From Paenibacillus kribbensis (GTDB lineage: Bacteria > Bacillota > Bacilli > Paenibacillales > Paenibacillaceae): a stretch of DNA of 64,000 bases. The translations under genes were made by a program, and so were the position numbers. This document shows positions 16,777 to 25,319 of the stretch, one piece after another. Each line of letters begins with the position of its first letter. Positions within the stretch are counted from its first letter, which is position 1. The notes beneath the pieces were generated by a model. That model was not told the origin of the DNA and made no database searches. It was given only the letters and a program-made list of their open reading frames with translations. The DNA is taken from assembly GCF_002240415.1 (NCBI RefSeq), contig NZ_CP020028.1:4117501-4181500 (forward strand), in the 5' to 3' direction.

Positions 16777-17943
16777 TTAGCTGTTTATGTTCTTATCCAC
16801 GAAGCCCATAAAATACGTAATTACGCCTGCACTAACAAACGAAATCAACATCCCCCAAATGGCATATGCCCATGTGGATCCGAGAATTAGTCCCAGGCTG
16901 GGCAGACCTGATACACCACCAATAGCAATTGACTTGGTTTCAAATAGAATCATAAAAGCGCCACCCAGCGCTCCTCCGATCAACACTGCAACAAAAGGCT
17001 TTTTCAAGCGCATGGTGACCCCATACATCGCTGGCTCAGTCACCCCCAGCAAGGCAAGCAGGCCTGTCCAAAAGGCCAGCGTTTTCACTTTGCCATTTTT
17101 GGATTTAAACAGCACACCAAATGCTGCACCCGCCTGAGCAAGGGCCGCTGCCACTACCACAGGGAATATTTGATCATAACCCAAGGCTGCAAGCGAGCTA
17201 ACCATAATCGGAATCATGATATATTGCATGCCTGCAATAATCAGCACAGACATTATGCCCCCGAGCAACAGCCCTGCAAGCACTCCTGTATTGTCAAACA
17301 ACCAGCCGAGTCCATCGGATATATGTTGGCCGAGATAAGTCCACAGCGGTCCAAAAGCGAACATCATCAAAGGTATAGTGATCACCAGTGTCAAAGTTGG
17401 GACAGCCATCAATTTAAGCCAAGAAGGGATATATCTGTCCAACCACTTCTCCACATACGATGCAATCCAGACAACAACAAGTATTAGTATTATGGAAGAA
17501 GCAGCTTGCGGCTCAATAACTGACAGACCAGCAAAACGGACCTCCTCACCCGACTGGAGCAAAGCTGTTAGTTGAGGATGGAATACGGATGCTCCGACGG
17601 CTGCCGCAACAAACATATTGCTGCCCAGCCTTCTTGTCGCACTTGCCGCCACAAAAATGGGCAGGAAATAAAATATCCCATCGCTGATGGCCAATAAAAT
17701 AGTATACATCTGCGGATCAGACAACAAAAAGCCGAAGGACATTAAAACATATATAACTGCCTTGATCATTCCTGCTCCAATCATTGCCGGCAAGATCGGA
17801 GTGAATGCACCTGATATAAAATCAAACAGGCGACTTATCGGATTTCCTTCTGCGGCAGCTTTAGGGCTACCGGAAGTCGGCTCCTGTCTATCTTCTCCTT
17901 CTACCTGTGAAATTATTCTTTTGGAAAGTAGTTCCTGATTCAT
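16777..17943 (-). CDS. PTS EIIC-only permease (beta-glucoside type) with EIIB remnant
   Basis: The 388 residues contain an EIIC domain about 35-385 clearly homologous to that of bglP (same LFDFISGAFTPILPA, GVTEPAMYGV and GMQYIMIPIM type motifs). The EIIA domain is absent. The first 18 residues (MNQELLSKRIISQVEGED) resemble the start of the bglP EIIB domain, but the phosphocysteine and the rest of EIIB are missing and EIIC begins about 15 residues later. This looks like an internal deletion that kept the frame. It has a promoter of its own and no RAT. It may work with another EIIB/EIIA or may be a sensor or a decaying copy. Confidence 0.85.
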   Translation of the reverse strand: MNQELLSKRIISQVEGEDRQEPTSGSPKAAAEGNPISRLFDFISGAFTPILPAMIGAGMIKAVIYVLMSFGFLLSDPQMYTILLAISDGIFYFLPIFVAASATRRLGSNMFVAAAVGASVFHPQLTALLQSGEEVRFAGLSVIEPQAASSIILILVVVWIASYVEKWLDRYIPSWLKLMAVPTLTLVITIPLMMFAFGPLWTYLGQHISDGLGWLFDNTGVLAGLLLGGIMSVLIIAGMQYIMIPIMVSSLAALGYDQIFPVVVAAALAQAGAAFGVLFKSKNGKVKTLAFWTGLLALLGVTEPAMYGVTMRLKKPFVAVLIGGALGGAFMILFETKSIAIGGVSGLPSLGLILGSTWAYAIWGMLISFVSAGVITYFMGFVDKNINS

Positions 17944-18038
17944 AGATGCCTTTTTCCCCTTTTATATGTATATTGAAGACCACACTCGAACTTACTAAAG
18001 CAAGCTTAAAAGAAGCTCTATAAAAAGTTCTATTCCTT

Positions 18039-18067
18039 ATACTACTTATATTACTTCTTTTTTACAA
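18039..18067 (-). promoter_or_regulatory. Promoter candidate of the EIIC-only gene
   Basis: TTGTAA, 17 bases, TAGTAT on the minus strand, about 95 bases before the start codon. Confidence 0.5.
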
Positions 18068-18220
18068 TAGTTTTTAAGAAGGAGCGAAATTACCCAAGAC
18101 CATAGTTATATGTTTTTTGTTTGTTTTTGGGCAAATTTTACTATTCAACCGCTTGTTAATTAGGTAAAATAGGTCTATCCTACTTTTTAGTAAATCATGG
18201 ATTACTTCCCTTTCTCATTC

Positions 18221-18249
18221 TTGTCTCTTGAATATAGCTGAAATATACA
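18221..18249 (+). promoter_or_regulatory. Promoter candidate of the chemotaxis receptor
   Basis: TTGTCT, 17 bases, TATACA. The leader to the start codon would be about 145 bases. No sigma-D type motif was seen. Confidence 0.45.
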
Positions 18250-18400
18250 TAGAACCCGAACATTTTCAGTTTCTTCTTCAAGCAAAGAAAGGAAAACAAG
18301 TAGATCATGGCATGTCCAGTATTGCAAATGGACAAGCAGACTACATCAAGCAGGGGAATTCGTCTGTTTTTTACTACCATTATGTGAGAGGAGATTTTTC

Positions 18401-20101
18401 ATGAAGCGTTTTAATCGTTCCATTGGTGCAAGATTGCGAGTTATGTTTTTATTGATTCAAATCTTTGCATCCCTTCTGTTCAGCATCAGTTTCTATGCAG
18501 TATCCATGAATATCATTAATAATAGTGTCTTGCCTCAGGTAGATCAAATGCTGGAAACCGGAGCCAAAAATGTGTATCAGGATCTCAATATTTCTTTAGC
18601 TGTTCAGGCTGGGCAAGGAAGCGGTTCTGATTCAGGCTCCGTTATACAGATGGAATCTTATCTTCAGGAGAAGATCGATACCCTCAAGTTAGAATCGGCA
18701 TATCTTGCGGTGGAGAAGGATGGCAAAGCCGAAATTGTCGCACGTAATGTCAAATCAGCCTATAAGATCAAGGATGCTCTCGTTCCTGTAGAGGATATTA
18801 AAAAGGCCAAACAAGGCGAGATGAATGTCAGTGAAATTTACAGCGACGCATACGGGGTACACAAAACCGCCTTCTTTGCTATATCGGGCAGTAATCTGAT
18901 TCTTGGTGTGAACGAAGATGTCGGTTTTGTACAGGAAAAATCCCAACAAATTTTATGGATATGCATAGGTATTACCATCGCAACGCTCCTGTTGAGCGGA
19001 ATTATTTCTACCCTCATCGTGCGTAATGTGGTGGGGCCCATTGCCGAATTGGTTCGTCATAGTGAAAAAATCGCTCAAGGAGACCTTTCACAGGAAGCGA
19101 AGGTTCATGGCGACAACGAAATTGCTCAGCTTGCCCGCAGCTTCCAATCCATGTCTTATAACCTCAAGGAGATGATCGGTCATGTGCTTTCTACATCCGG
19201 TGCGGTTGTAGAAGGCTCCAACGAGTTGCTTCGTCGAACTGAGGTTATGAGTGTTAAAGTGCAGGATTCAACAGTTGCTGCAGAGGAAGTGGCCAAGGGA
19301 AGTACCAGCATTGCTTCGGCTGCTGCCGAAAATGCACAAGCCATGGAGGAAATCGCTCAAGGAGTGCAGCATATTGCCTCCTCTGCCAATGATGTATCCG
19401 ATCAAATCAGTGAAGCGACCCAGGAAACGGTTAACGGTAATACGCTCGCTCAAAATGCGGTAGCCCAAATGACACAGGTAGGACGAGCCGCCGATGAATC
19501 GCTGCGATACATTCATAGTATGAATGAGCGCTCCGAAGCCATTGGCAGCATCGTTTCAGCTATTTTCGATATTACGAAACAGATTCAAATGCTGTCCCTG
19601 AATGCCTCGATTGAGGCTGCACGTGCGGGTGAGCATGGCCGCGGCTTCGCCGTAGTAGCCGGAGAAGTACGCAAGCTCGCCGAGCAATCCAAGGAAGCAA
19701 CACAGGAGATTTCCGACTATTTGGCTGCCATTCAGGAAGTATCGCAGCAATCCGTGGATTCCGTCACCCGAGTCAGTCGTGAAATTCATTCGGGCACGGA
19801 AATGGTTCAGCAAGCCAGTTCAGCCTTTAACCAGCTCAGCGAGCTTATGCAAGAAATCAATGCTACGATTCAAACGGTATCCGCAGCAACGGAACAAGTA
19901 TCCGCCAGCTCGGAGGAGGTATCGGCATCCGTAGAGGAGACGGCCCTTATCGCTGCCAATGCACAGAACATGATCCAGGAAATCGGTTTAAATGCAGATG
20001 AGCAACTGAATGAAATGGAAAGTCACAGCGAAATAGTACGTCAACTAAGCAAGCAAGCGACTGAACTGCAAGCAGCCGTGCAAAAATTCAAAATTGTGTA
20101 A
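18401..20101 (+). CDS. Methyl-accepting chemotaxis protein
   Basis: GAGGAG precedes the ATG by about 9 bases. The 566 residues comprise TM1 (about 14-36), an extracytoplasmic sensor of only about 150 residues (single-Cache-like), TM2 (about 186-210), a HAMP domain (about 211-265) and a long coiled-coil signalling domain whose hairpin tip carries the conserved LNASIEAARAGEHGRGFAVV motif around residue 400. Glu/Gln pairs in AAAENAQAMEEI and EEVSASVEETA are likely methylation sites. It transmits ligand binding to CheA/CheW. The ligand cannot be told from sequence. It is monocistronic, ending at a bidirectional terminator. Confidence 0.95.
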   Translation: MKRFNRSIGARLRVMFLLIQIFASLLFSISFYAVSMNIINNSVLPQVDQMLETGAKNVYQDLNISLAVQAGQGSGSDSGSVIQMESYLQEKIDTLKLESAYLAVEKDGKAEIVARNVKSAYKIKDALVPVEDIKKAKQGEMNVSEIYSDAYGVHKTAFFAISGSNLILGVNEDVGFVQEKSQQILWICIGITIATLLLSGIISTLIVRNVVGPIAELVRHSEKIAQGDLSQEAKVHGDNEIAQLARSFQSMSYNLKEMIGHVLSTSGAVVEGSNELLRRTEVMSVKVQDSTVAAEEVAKGSTSIASAAAENAQAMEEIAQGVQHIASSANDVSDQISEATQETVNGNTLAQNAVAQMTQVGRAADESLRYIHSMNERSEAIGSIVSAIFDITKQIQMLSLNASIEAARAGEHGRGFAVVAGEVRKLAEQSKEATQEISDYLAAIQEVSQQSVDSVTRVSREIHSGTEMVQQASSAFNQLSELMQEINATIQTVSAATEQVSASSEEVSASVEETALIAANAQNMIQEIGLNADEQLNEMESHSEIVRQLSKQATELQAAVQKFKIV

Positions 20102-20113
20102 GCAGGCAACCTA

Positions 20114-20171
20114 AAAAGAGGTGTCTCTTAGTCATGAATACAATGGCTATAGAGATACCTCTTTATTTTTT
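20114..20171. terminator. Bidirectional terminator between the chemotaxis receptor and cbiP
   Basis: AAAGAGGTGTCTCT pairs with AGAGATACCTCTTT, with a T-run on each strand. It serves both convergent transcripts. Confidence 0.85.
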
Positions 20172-20201
20172 TAAGCATATTCTTTGGAGCACCTATAGCG
20201 T

Positions 20202-21848
20202 CTAAGAGTTCATCCCCATAATGCGATAAATTTGATCCATATCCAAATGAGCCCGTACCACCTCTGCAACACGGTCAAACTCCTGTTCCTTGGCTTCACG
20301 CACGGTGAAGGTGCTATCAAGCGGTGTCAAGCCCTTGGCCTGTCTCAACCCATCCAGCCAGGAACGACGAAAACGGTCATTATCAAACACACCATGCAAA
20401 TAGGTTCCCCATACTTTACCATCTGTCGTACCCCAGCCTTCCTCAAAGCCTGTTCCATCCCCACGCCGGATATGGAATAGCGAACGCATTTTCTCCATAC
20501 CTGAAGTTCCCTCTGTAGACGATAGCGGTCCCGTAACACATTCTGTAACACCCATATGTATTTCATAGCCTTCAATATTGGGCTTGGGATCAAACGCCGA
20601 ATCAGATGCAGTGCTTAGCAACAGCGGGCAATGAATAGACAGGGTTCCTTGTACGCGCACGGTTTGTTTTTCCTTTAAAAAGGTCGTGGATAAAGCCAGC
20701 CACCCCAAGCCTCTGGCCTGCTGTGGCAACCCGGATTCTACTGCTTGGGGATCATATAAAGCCGTGCCCAGCATCTGATAGCCTCCACAAATACCGACCA
20801 GCTGCGTGCGTCCTGCCTTCATGGCCTGTCTTATGTCTTCCTCCAGACCTCTTGCGCGCAATTCAAGCAGATCGCCGATCGTGTCTTTGGTCCCGGGTAA
20901 AATAATGGCGTCCGGCACGCCCAATTCTCCGGCTTCCGTGACATAACGTACGCTCACATCAGGCTCAGCAGCCAAAGCATCCGTGTCCGTAAAATTGGAA
21001 ATACGCGGATATCGAATGACCGCAATGTCCAGTTCCTTATCCTTTGCAGACAGCCGGGGCTTCTTGTCCAGTACCACGGAATCCTCTGCCTCAATGCGAA
21101 TGTCCGGCAGATAAGGCAGTACACCGAGTACCGGAATACCGGTTCGTTTCTCCAGCCAGTCCAGTCCCGGTTGAAGCAGAGACAGATCGCCTCTAAATTT
21201 GTTAATAATGAATCCCCGGATACGCTGCACTTCATGCGGTTCCAGCAGCTCGATCGTTCCTACCAGCGAAGCGAAAACGCCGCCCCGGTCGATATCCGAA
21301 ATAAGTAATACGGGAGCGTCCGCCCAGCCTGCAAGATTCATATTTACAATATCGCGATCCTTTAAATTAATCTCTGCCGGGCTGCCCGCCCCTTCCATAA
21401 GCACGATATCATAGGTATCACGCAGCCGATTCAGAGCATCCATGACCGTCTGCTTGGCTTTTGGCAAAAAGTCCTTCCGATAATCAGAGGCGCTCATATA
21501 GGCAAAAGGTACACCGTGTACAACAATTTGTGAGTGCATATCCTTGACTGGCTTAATCAAAATTGGATTCATATCGGTGGTCGCTTCAATACCGCAGGCC
21601 TCAGCCTGCACCCCCTGAGCGCGTCCAATTTCCTTGCCGTCCTCTGTGACATAAGAATTGAGCGCCATATTCTGTGACTTAAACGGTGCGGGATGATGGC
21701 CGTCCTGTACAAATATACGGCACAGGGCAGTCGTCACTACGCTTTTGCCCACATCCGATGCAGTTCCTTGAAGCATCAACACGGCTGCCGGGTTTGTGCA
21801 GGACGGTTCGAAAGTTGACAATGGACTCTTCCCCTTTAACGAATTCAT
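20202..21848 (-). CDS. cbiP: Cobyric acid synthase (glutamine-hydrolysing)
   Basis: It amidates four carboxyl groups of adenosylcobyrinic acid a,c-diamide using glutamine and ATP. It shows an N-terminal CobQ/BioD-type P-loop domain (MLQGTASDVGKS) and a C-terminal class I glutamine amidotransferase domain with the nucleophile Cys in GICGGYQMLG and the late His in YLHGVFDN. Total about 548 residues, normal for the family. The start is uncertain: ATG 21848, GTG 21863 (overlapping cobS) or TTG 21821, which has GGGG nine bases upstream. It is the last gene of the riboswitch-controlled operon and ends at a bidirectional terminator. Confidence 0.93.
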   Translation of the reverse strand: MNSLKGKSPLSTFEPSCTNPAAVLMLQGTASDVGKSVVTTALCRIFVQDGHHPAPFKSQNMALNSYVTEDGKEIGRAQGVQAEACGIEATTDMNPILIKPVKDMHSQIVVHGVPFAYMSASDYRKDFLPKAKQTVMDALNRLRDTYDIVLMEGAGSPAEINLKDRDIVNMNLAGWADAPVLLISDIDRGGVFASLVGTIELLEPHEVQRIRGFIINKFRGDLSLLQPGLDWLEKRTGIPVLGVLPYLPDIRIEAEDSVVLDKKPRLSAKDKELDIAVIRYPRISNFTDTDALAAEPDVSVRYVTEAGELGVPDAIILPGTKDTIGDLLELRARGLEEDIRQAMKAGRTQLVGICGGYQMLGTALYDPQAVESGLPQQARGLGWLALSTTFLKEKQTVRVQGTLSIHCPLLLSTASDSAFDPKPNIEGYEIHMGVTECVTGPLSSTEGTSGMEKMRSLFHIRRGDGTGFEEGWGTTDGKVWGTYLHGVFDNDRFRRSWLDGLRQAKGLTPLDSTFTVREAKEQEFDRVAEVVRAHLDMDQIYRIMGMNS

Positions 21849-21859
21849 TTTAAAACAGA

Positions 21860-22741
21860 TCACAGCCCGTACAAAATTACAATAAGCAGCAATAAAACAG
21901 TCTCCAGCAATTCGTTCAAGGCTCCATAAATATCGCCCGTCAGCCCGCCCAAACGGCGGTTAATACGATTGGCCGTGAAGGTTCCAACACCGTAAGCCAA
22001 CCAGGGCAGCAGCACAAAGCCTATCCAGATTGGAAGGTTCTCTGAATACAAAAGGAACGTCCGCAGATACGCTCCTGCCATTGACAAATTCCCGATGCCG
22101 CCTGTTCCTACGGGTAACGCTGCAAGAAAATACTGTCCTGCGGCCGCTCCCAGAGTCACCAGAACAGCCCAAAATACAGCCAATCCGACACGTCCACCGC
22201 TCATATCGGCAAAACGTGCTGCCAGTCCGTCATCGTTGCGTGCTTTGGGCCAGCGCTTCATCGCATGCACCATAAACCAGCGGCTCCAAACCATCGGAAG
22301 CAGCAGCAAGCCGGACAGATTCCCTTCATTCAGCGTGTTATCCAGTACAATATACAGTAAGGAAGCCTTAAGCATGAGCAGCAGCACACAAGCAATGACG
22401 CCCATTGCTCCTACACGGCTATCCTTCATAATCTCCAGCATCCGCTCACGGGATCGGTAGCTGAACAAAGCATCAGCCGCATCCATCCAGCCATCCAAAT
22501 GCAGTCCACCCGTCAGCCAAACCCACACGACGAGCGTAAGAACCGCAGATGGCAACGGCGGCAGCACCAAAGAAACGAGCGCTGCAAAGCACCAGACGAT
22601 GAGGCCAATCACTGCTCCAACCAGTGGATAATAGCTTGCACTATGCTTAAGCAATTCCGGGGAAAAGTCCAGCTCCGCCTTGACGGGAAGACGGGACAAA
22701 AATTGAAAGGCCGCAGCGACAGCTTGACGTTCGCGGCTCAT
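21860..22741 (-). CDS. cobS: Adenosylcobinamide-GDP ribazoletransferase (cobalamin synthase)
   Basis: The 293-residue integral membrane protein joins adenosylcobinamide-GDP and alpha-ribazole in the membrane. The family's acidic motif is present in HLDGWMDAADALFSYRSRERM (about residue 82), followed by MKDSRVGAMG and about seven hydrophobic segments. The start overlaps the stop of cobU in an ATGA arrangement, so the two are translationally coupled. An alternative function is unlikely given the neighbours cobT and cobU. Confidence 0.95.
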   Translation of the reverse strand: MSRERQAVAAAFQFLSRLPVKAELDFSPELLKHSASYYPLVGAVIGLIVWCFAALVSLVLPPLPSAVLTLVVWVWLTGGLHLDGWMDAADALFSYRSRERMLEIMKDSRVGAMGVIACVLLLMLKASLLYIVLDNTLNEGNLSGLLLLPMVWSRWFMVHAMKRWPKARNDDGLAARFADMSGGRVGLAVFWAVLVTLGAAAGQYFLAALPVGTGGIGNLSMAGAYLRTFLLYSENLPIWIGFVLLPWLAYGVGTFTANRINRRLGGLTGDIYGALNELLETVLLLLIVILYGL

Positions 22742-23373
22742 AGCTTATATTCCAACTGTTTAAGTTCTATGGGAATGCCCGCCGTCACCAAAAATACTTC
22801 ATCGCACAGACGGGCGATTCGCTGATTCATGATTCCGCCCAAATCCCGATACAGTCGTCCTAGCGGATATTCGGGCACGATCCCGTCACCGACCTCATTG
22901 GTTACGATGACGAGCGGGCCTGGATACTGCGCCACAGCTGCCGCCAATTCATCAATGGCGGCTCGGGACGCAGCCTCGCCGTCCTCGCCAGCGGCCAGCA
23001 GCACGTTCGACAGCCAGAGGGTCAGGCAGTCGACCAGCACCATAGGCGCGGGTGATGGCTGCGGTGCTCGGCTGGCGTGCAGGCTGACAGGCTGGCTGCC
23101 TTGCGCAGCCGACCTTGCCTCTACTTGTGCTATTTCAGGGAGGCCGCCAAGCCGCCGCAGCAGCTCCGGCAGTGCCTGCGCTTCCTCCAGCGTCTGCCAG
23201 TCATACCCGGCAGACTCGCGCTGGAACCGATGAAGGGCAATGCGCTCCTTCATCTCCGTGTCGTAGGCTTGTGCCGTGGCAATGTAGCAGGCGCGCGGCG
23301 CGCGCGTCATGCATAAGCGCTCGGCAAAGCCGCTTTTGCCGCTGCGTGCCCCGCCGGTCACGAGCGCCTTCAT
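22738..23373 (-). CDS. cobU: Adenosylcobinamide kinase / guanylyltransferase
   Basis: The start at 23373 overlaps the cobT stop (ATGA). The 211-residue protein shows the P-loop VTGGARSGKSGFAE, VDCLTLWLSN and VTNEVGDGIVPEYPLGRLYRD, the last being a hallmark of CobU. It phosphorylates adenosylcobinamide and attaches GMP to it. An insertion of about 30 residues rich in Ala, Ser, Gln and Pro (about residues 78-108) precedes VDCLTLW and is not typical of the family. The surrounding DNA is notably GC-rich. Confidence 0.94.
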   Translation of the reverse strand: MKALVTGGARSGKSGFAERLCMTRAPRACYIATAQAYDTEMKERIALHRFQRESAGYDWQTLEEAQALPELLRRLGGLPEIAQVEARSAAQGSQPVSLHASRAPQPSPAPMVLVDCLTLWLSNVLLAAGEDGEAASRAAIDELAAAVAQYPGPLVIVTNEVGDGIVPEYPLGRLYRDLGGIMNQRIARLCDEVFLVTAGIPIELKQLEYKL

Positions 23374-24440
23374 CGCTGCGCGGCTCCCTGACCGTCCGAT
23401 ACGCCAGCATCGGCAAAGGTCGCCATCTCGCGCATAATGCGGCACGCCGCATCAATCAGGTGCAGGCTCAGCGCCCCACCTGTGCCCTCCCCGAGCCGCA
23501 TGTCCAAATGCAGCATGGGCTCCAGCTTGAGCTGGCGTAGCACCGCTGCGTGCCCGCGCTCGTCCGAGGCGTGCGAGGCGAGCATGTACGCCGCGCTTGC
23601 GGGCGCCAGAGCGCGCGCAGCGAGGGCAGCTGCGCCGGAAATAAAGCCGTCCAGCACGACTGGACAGCGATGTGCGGCTGCGCCGAGGATGACGCCCGCC
23701 AAGGCGGCAATCTCCAGACCGCCGACCTTGGTCAGCACGTCGAGCGCGTCATTTCCATCCGGCTGATTCACGTCCAATGCGCGGCAGACCACCGCTATTT
23801 TACGGGCAAGCCCAGCCGTATCTACCCCCGTGCCCCGGCCTACGATAACCTCCGGCTCCAGTCCGGTAAGGGCACATACGACCGCAGCACTGGCTGTCGT
23901 ATTCCCGATGCCCAGCTCCCCGGTAACGAATAGCCGTGTGCCATCTTCGAACGCTTCGGCTACAGCTTCAGCTCCGGCCAAAATCGCCTGCTCCGCTTCC
24001 GTACGCAGCATGGCTGGCCCTTTGGCCATATTCGAAGTGCCCATGCGCACCTTGCGGCTCACCAAATCCGGGTGTGCGACATCCGCATTGACGCCAACAT
24101 CTACAACCTTGACGTCTGCGCCCGCATGACGTGCAAGCACATTAATAGCAGCGCCTCCTGACAGCATGTTATACAGCATTTGCTGCGTAACCTCAGCCGG
24201 GAAGGCGCTGACCCCTTCTTCACATACACCGTGATCCGCAGCCATAACCATAACGGTCTTATGATTAAATTCTGGCTTGTCCACCCCTGTAATTCCTGCC
24301 AGCTGGATGGCCAGGCTTTCCAGCTTTCCAAGACTTCCCGGCGGCTTTGTTAATTGGTCCAGATGCTGTGATGCGGCCGAAGCCGCCACCTCATCCGGCG
24401 GGGTTATGCTATTAATCAGCTGACGCAGCTTTTCGCTCAT
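23370..24440 (-). CDS. cobT: Nicotinate-nucleotide-dimethylbenzimidazole phosphoribosyltransferase
   Basis: The start at 24440 has GGGAG 8 bases upstream. The 356-residue protein shows LTKPPGSLGKLE, MAADHGVCEEGVSAFP, GGAAINVLARHAGADV and the GELGIGNTTASAAV loop near the active site, all typical of CobT. It makes alpha-ribazole phosphate from dimethylbenzimidazole and nicotinate mononucleotide, the lower ligand branch. It belongs to the same operon as the btu genes (46 bases after btuD) and is coupled to cobU. Confidence 0.95.
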   Translation of the reverse strand: MSEKLRQLINSITPPDEVAASAASQHLDQLTKPPGSLGKLESLAIQLAGITGVDKPEFNHKTVMVMAADHGVCEEGVSAFPAEVTQQMLYNMLSGGAAINVLARHAGADVKVVDVGVNADVAHPDLVSRKVRMGTSNMAKGPAMLRTEAEQAILAGAEAVAEAFEDGTRLFVTGELGIGNTTASAAVVCALTGLEPEVIVGRGTGVDTAGLARKIAVVCRALDVNQPDGNDALDVLTKVGGLEIAALAGVILGAAAHRCPVVLDGFISGAAALAARALAPASAAYMLASHASDERGHAAVLRQLKLEPMLHLDMRLGEGTGGALSLHLIDAACRIMREMATFADAGVSDGQGAAQR

Positions 24441-24485
24441 ACCTTCCACTCCCTGCTTCTTTTATAGTGTTATAAAATCTCCTAC

Positions 24486-25319
24486 TCATCTACATGTATT
24501 ACGAGCGCTTCTGCGCAGCAAAAGCTGCGGTACACCGCTGTCAGGATGAGGAAGCATCACAGGCTCAACACCGTATACACGGCGAATTCGCTCCTCGGTT
24601 AACAACTCCGCTGAGGCTCCCACCCCTTCAATCATTCCATCCTTGAGCACAAGCAAATCGTCGCAAAATTGGGCCGTCAAATTAAGATCATGCAGGACCG
24701 CAATGATCGTCACACCCGTTTCCTGCCTCCATTCTGCCAGCAGCTCCATAAATTCAAGCTGATAGCGCAGGTCCAGATAGGTCGTGGGCTCGTCCAGCAG
24801 CAATATTTGTGGCTCCTGCACCATCACCTTTGCCAAAGCTACACGCTGCCGCTGCCCCCCGCTCAGGCGATCCAATGCTCTGTCCGCCAGTGAGGCAAGG
24901 CCCAAACGCTCCAGCACGCGACCCGTGATAAAGCCAACATCCACCCCCTTTTCCCTGCCCAGCCAATCCTGATGAGGAAACCGTCCCATTTCTACAACTT
25001 CCCTGACGGTGTATCCTACGGGAGGAAGTCCCTCCTGCTGGAGTACGGCTACAAGTCGGGAAAGCTCTTTTCTGCTGTAGCTGCCGACCTTTTTACCATA
25101 GATATGAACACTGCCCGAGGTTGGCTGATCTACACCGGAAAGCAAATGCAGCAAGGTCGATTTTCCACTGCCGTTCGGACCAATAATCCCCCACCAAGAC
25201 CCCTCATCTACGCTCCAGCTTATATTCTTCAACGCATGGAAATCTCCAAAAGCACGAGTCAGGCCAGCTACCTCTAATGCTCGAATATGCGTCTTCTGTG
25301 ATTCACTTTGTTCTGTCAC
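24486..25319 (-). CDS. btuD: Vitamin B12 ABC transporter, ATP-binding protein
   Basis: I use the GTG at 25319, which overlaps the btuC stop (GTGA) and has GGGGGGAA upstream; the open frame runs 84 codons further inside btuC and is not coding there. The 277 residues carry Walker A GPNGSGKST, signature LSGGQRQRVALAK and Walker B ILLLDEPTTYLD, in the FecE/BtuD subfamily. By itself it could serve a siderophore, but the upstream cobalamin riboswitch and linked cob genes point to corrinoid uptake. Confidence 0.92.
   Translation of the reverse strand: MTEQSESQKTHIRALEVAGLTRAFGDFHALKNISWSVDEGSWWGIIGPNGSGKSTLLHLLSGVDQPTSGSVHIYGKKVGSYSRKELSRLVAVLQQEGLPPVGYTVREVVEMGRFPHQDWLGREKGVDVGFITGRVLERLGLASLADRALDRLSGGQRQRVALAKVMVQEPQILLLDEPTTYLDLRYQLEFMELLAEWRQETGVTIIAVLHDLNLTAQFCDDLLVLKDGMIEGVGASAELLTEERIRRVYGVEPVMLPHPDSGVPQLLLRRSARNTCR

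Larger units (their letters stand above)
17944..18400. other. 457-base divergent intergenic region, no gene
   Basis: This AT-rich spacer separates the EIIC-only gene (minus) and the chemotaxis receptor (plus). Apart from the two promoter candidates listed separately I see no gene, RAT or riboswitch. A 61-codon minus-strand frame at 18195-18380 has no ribosome site and looks fortuitous. Confidence 0.7.

Noticed and set aside
18195..18380. 61-codon minus-strand frame upstream of the chemotaxis receptor
   Set aside because: No ribosome site and no resemblance to a protein family; it lies in a promoter region.
18250..18400. Possible c-di-GMP riboswitch in the leader of the chemotaxis receptor gene
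   Set aside because: A GCAAA and GGGG-like core is present, but the conserved order and pairing of the GEMM motif are not.
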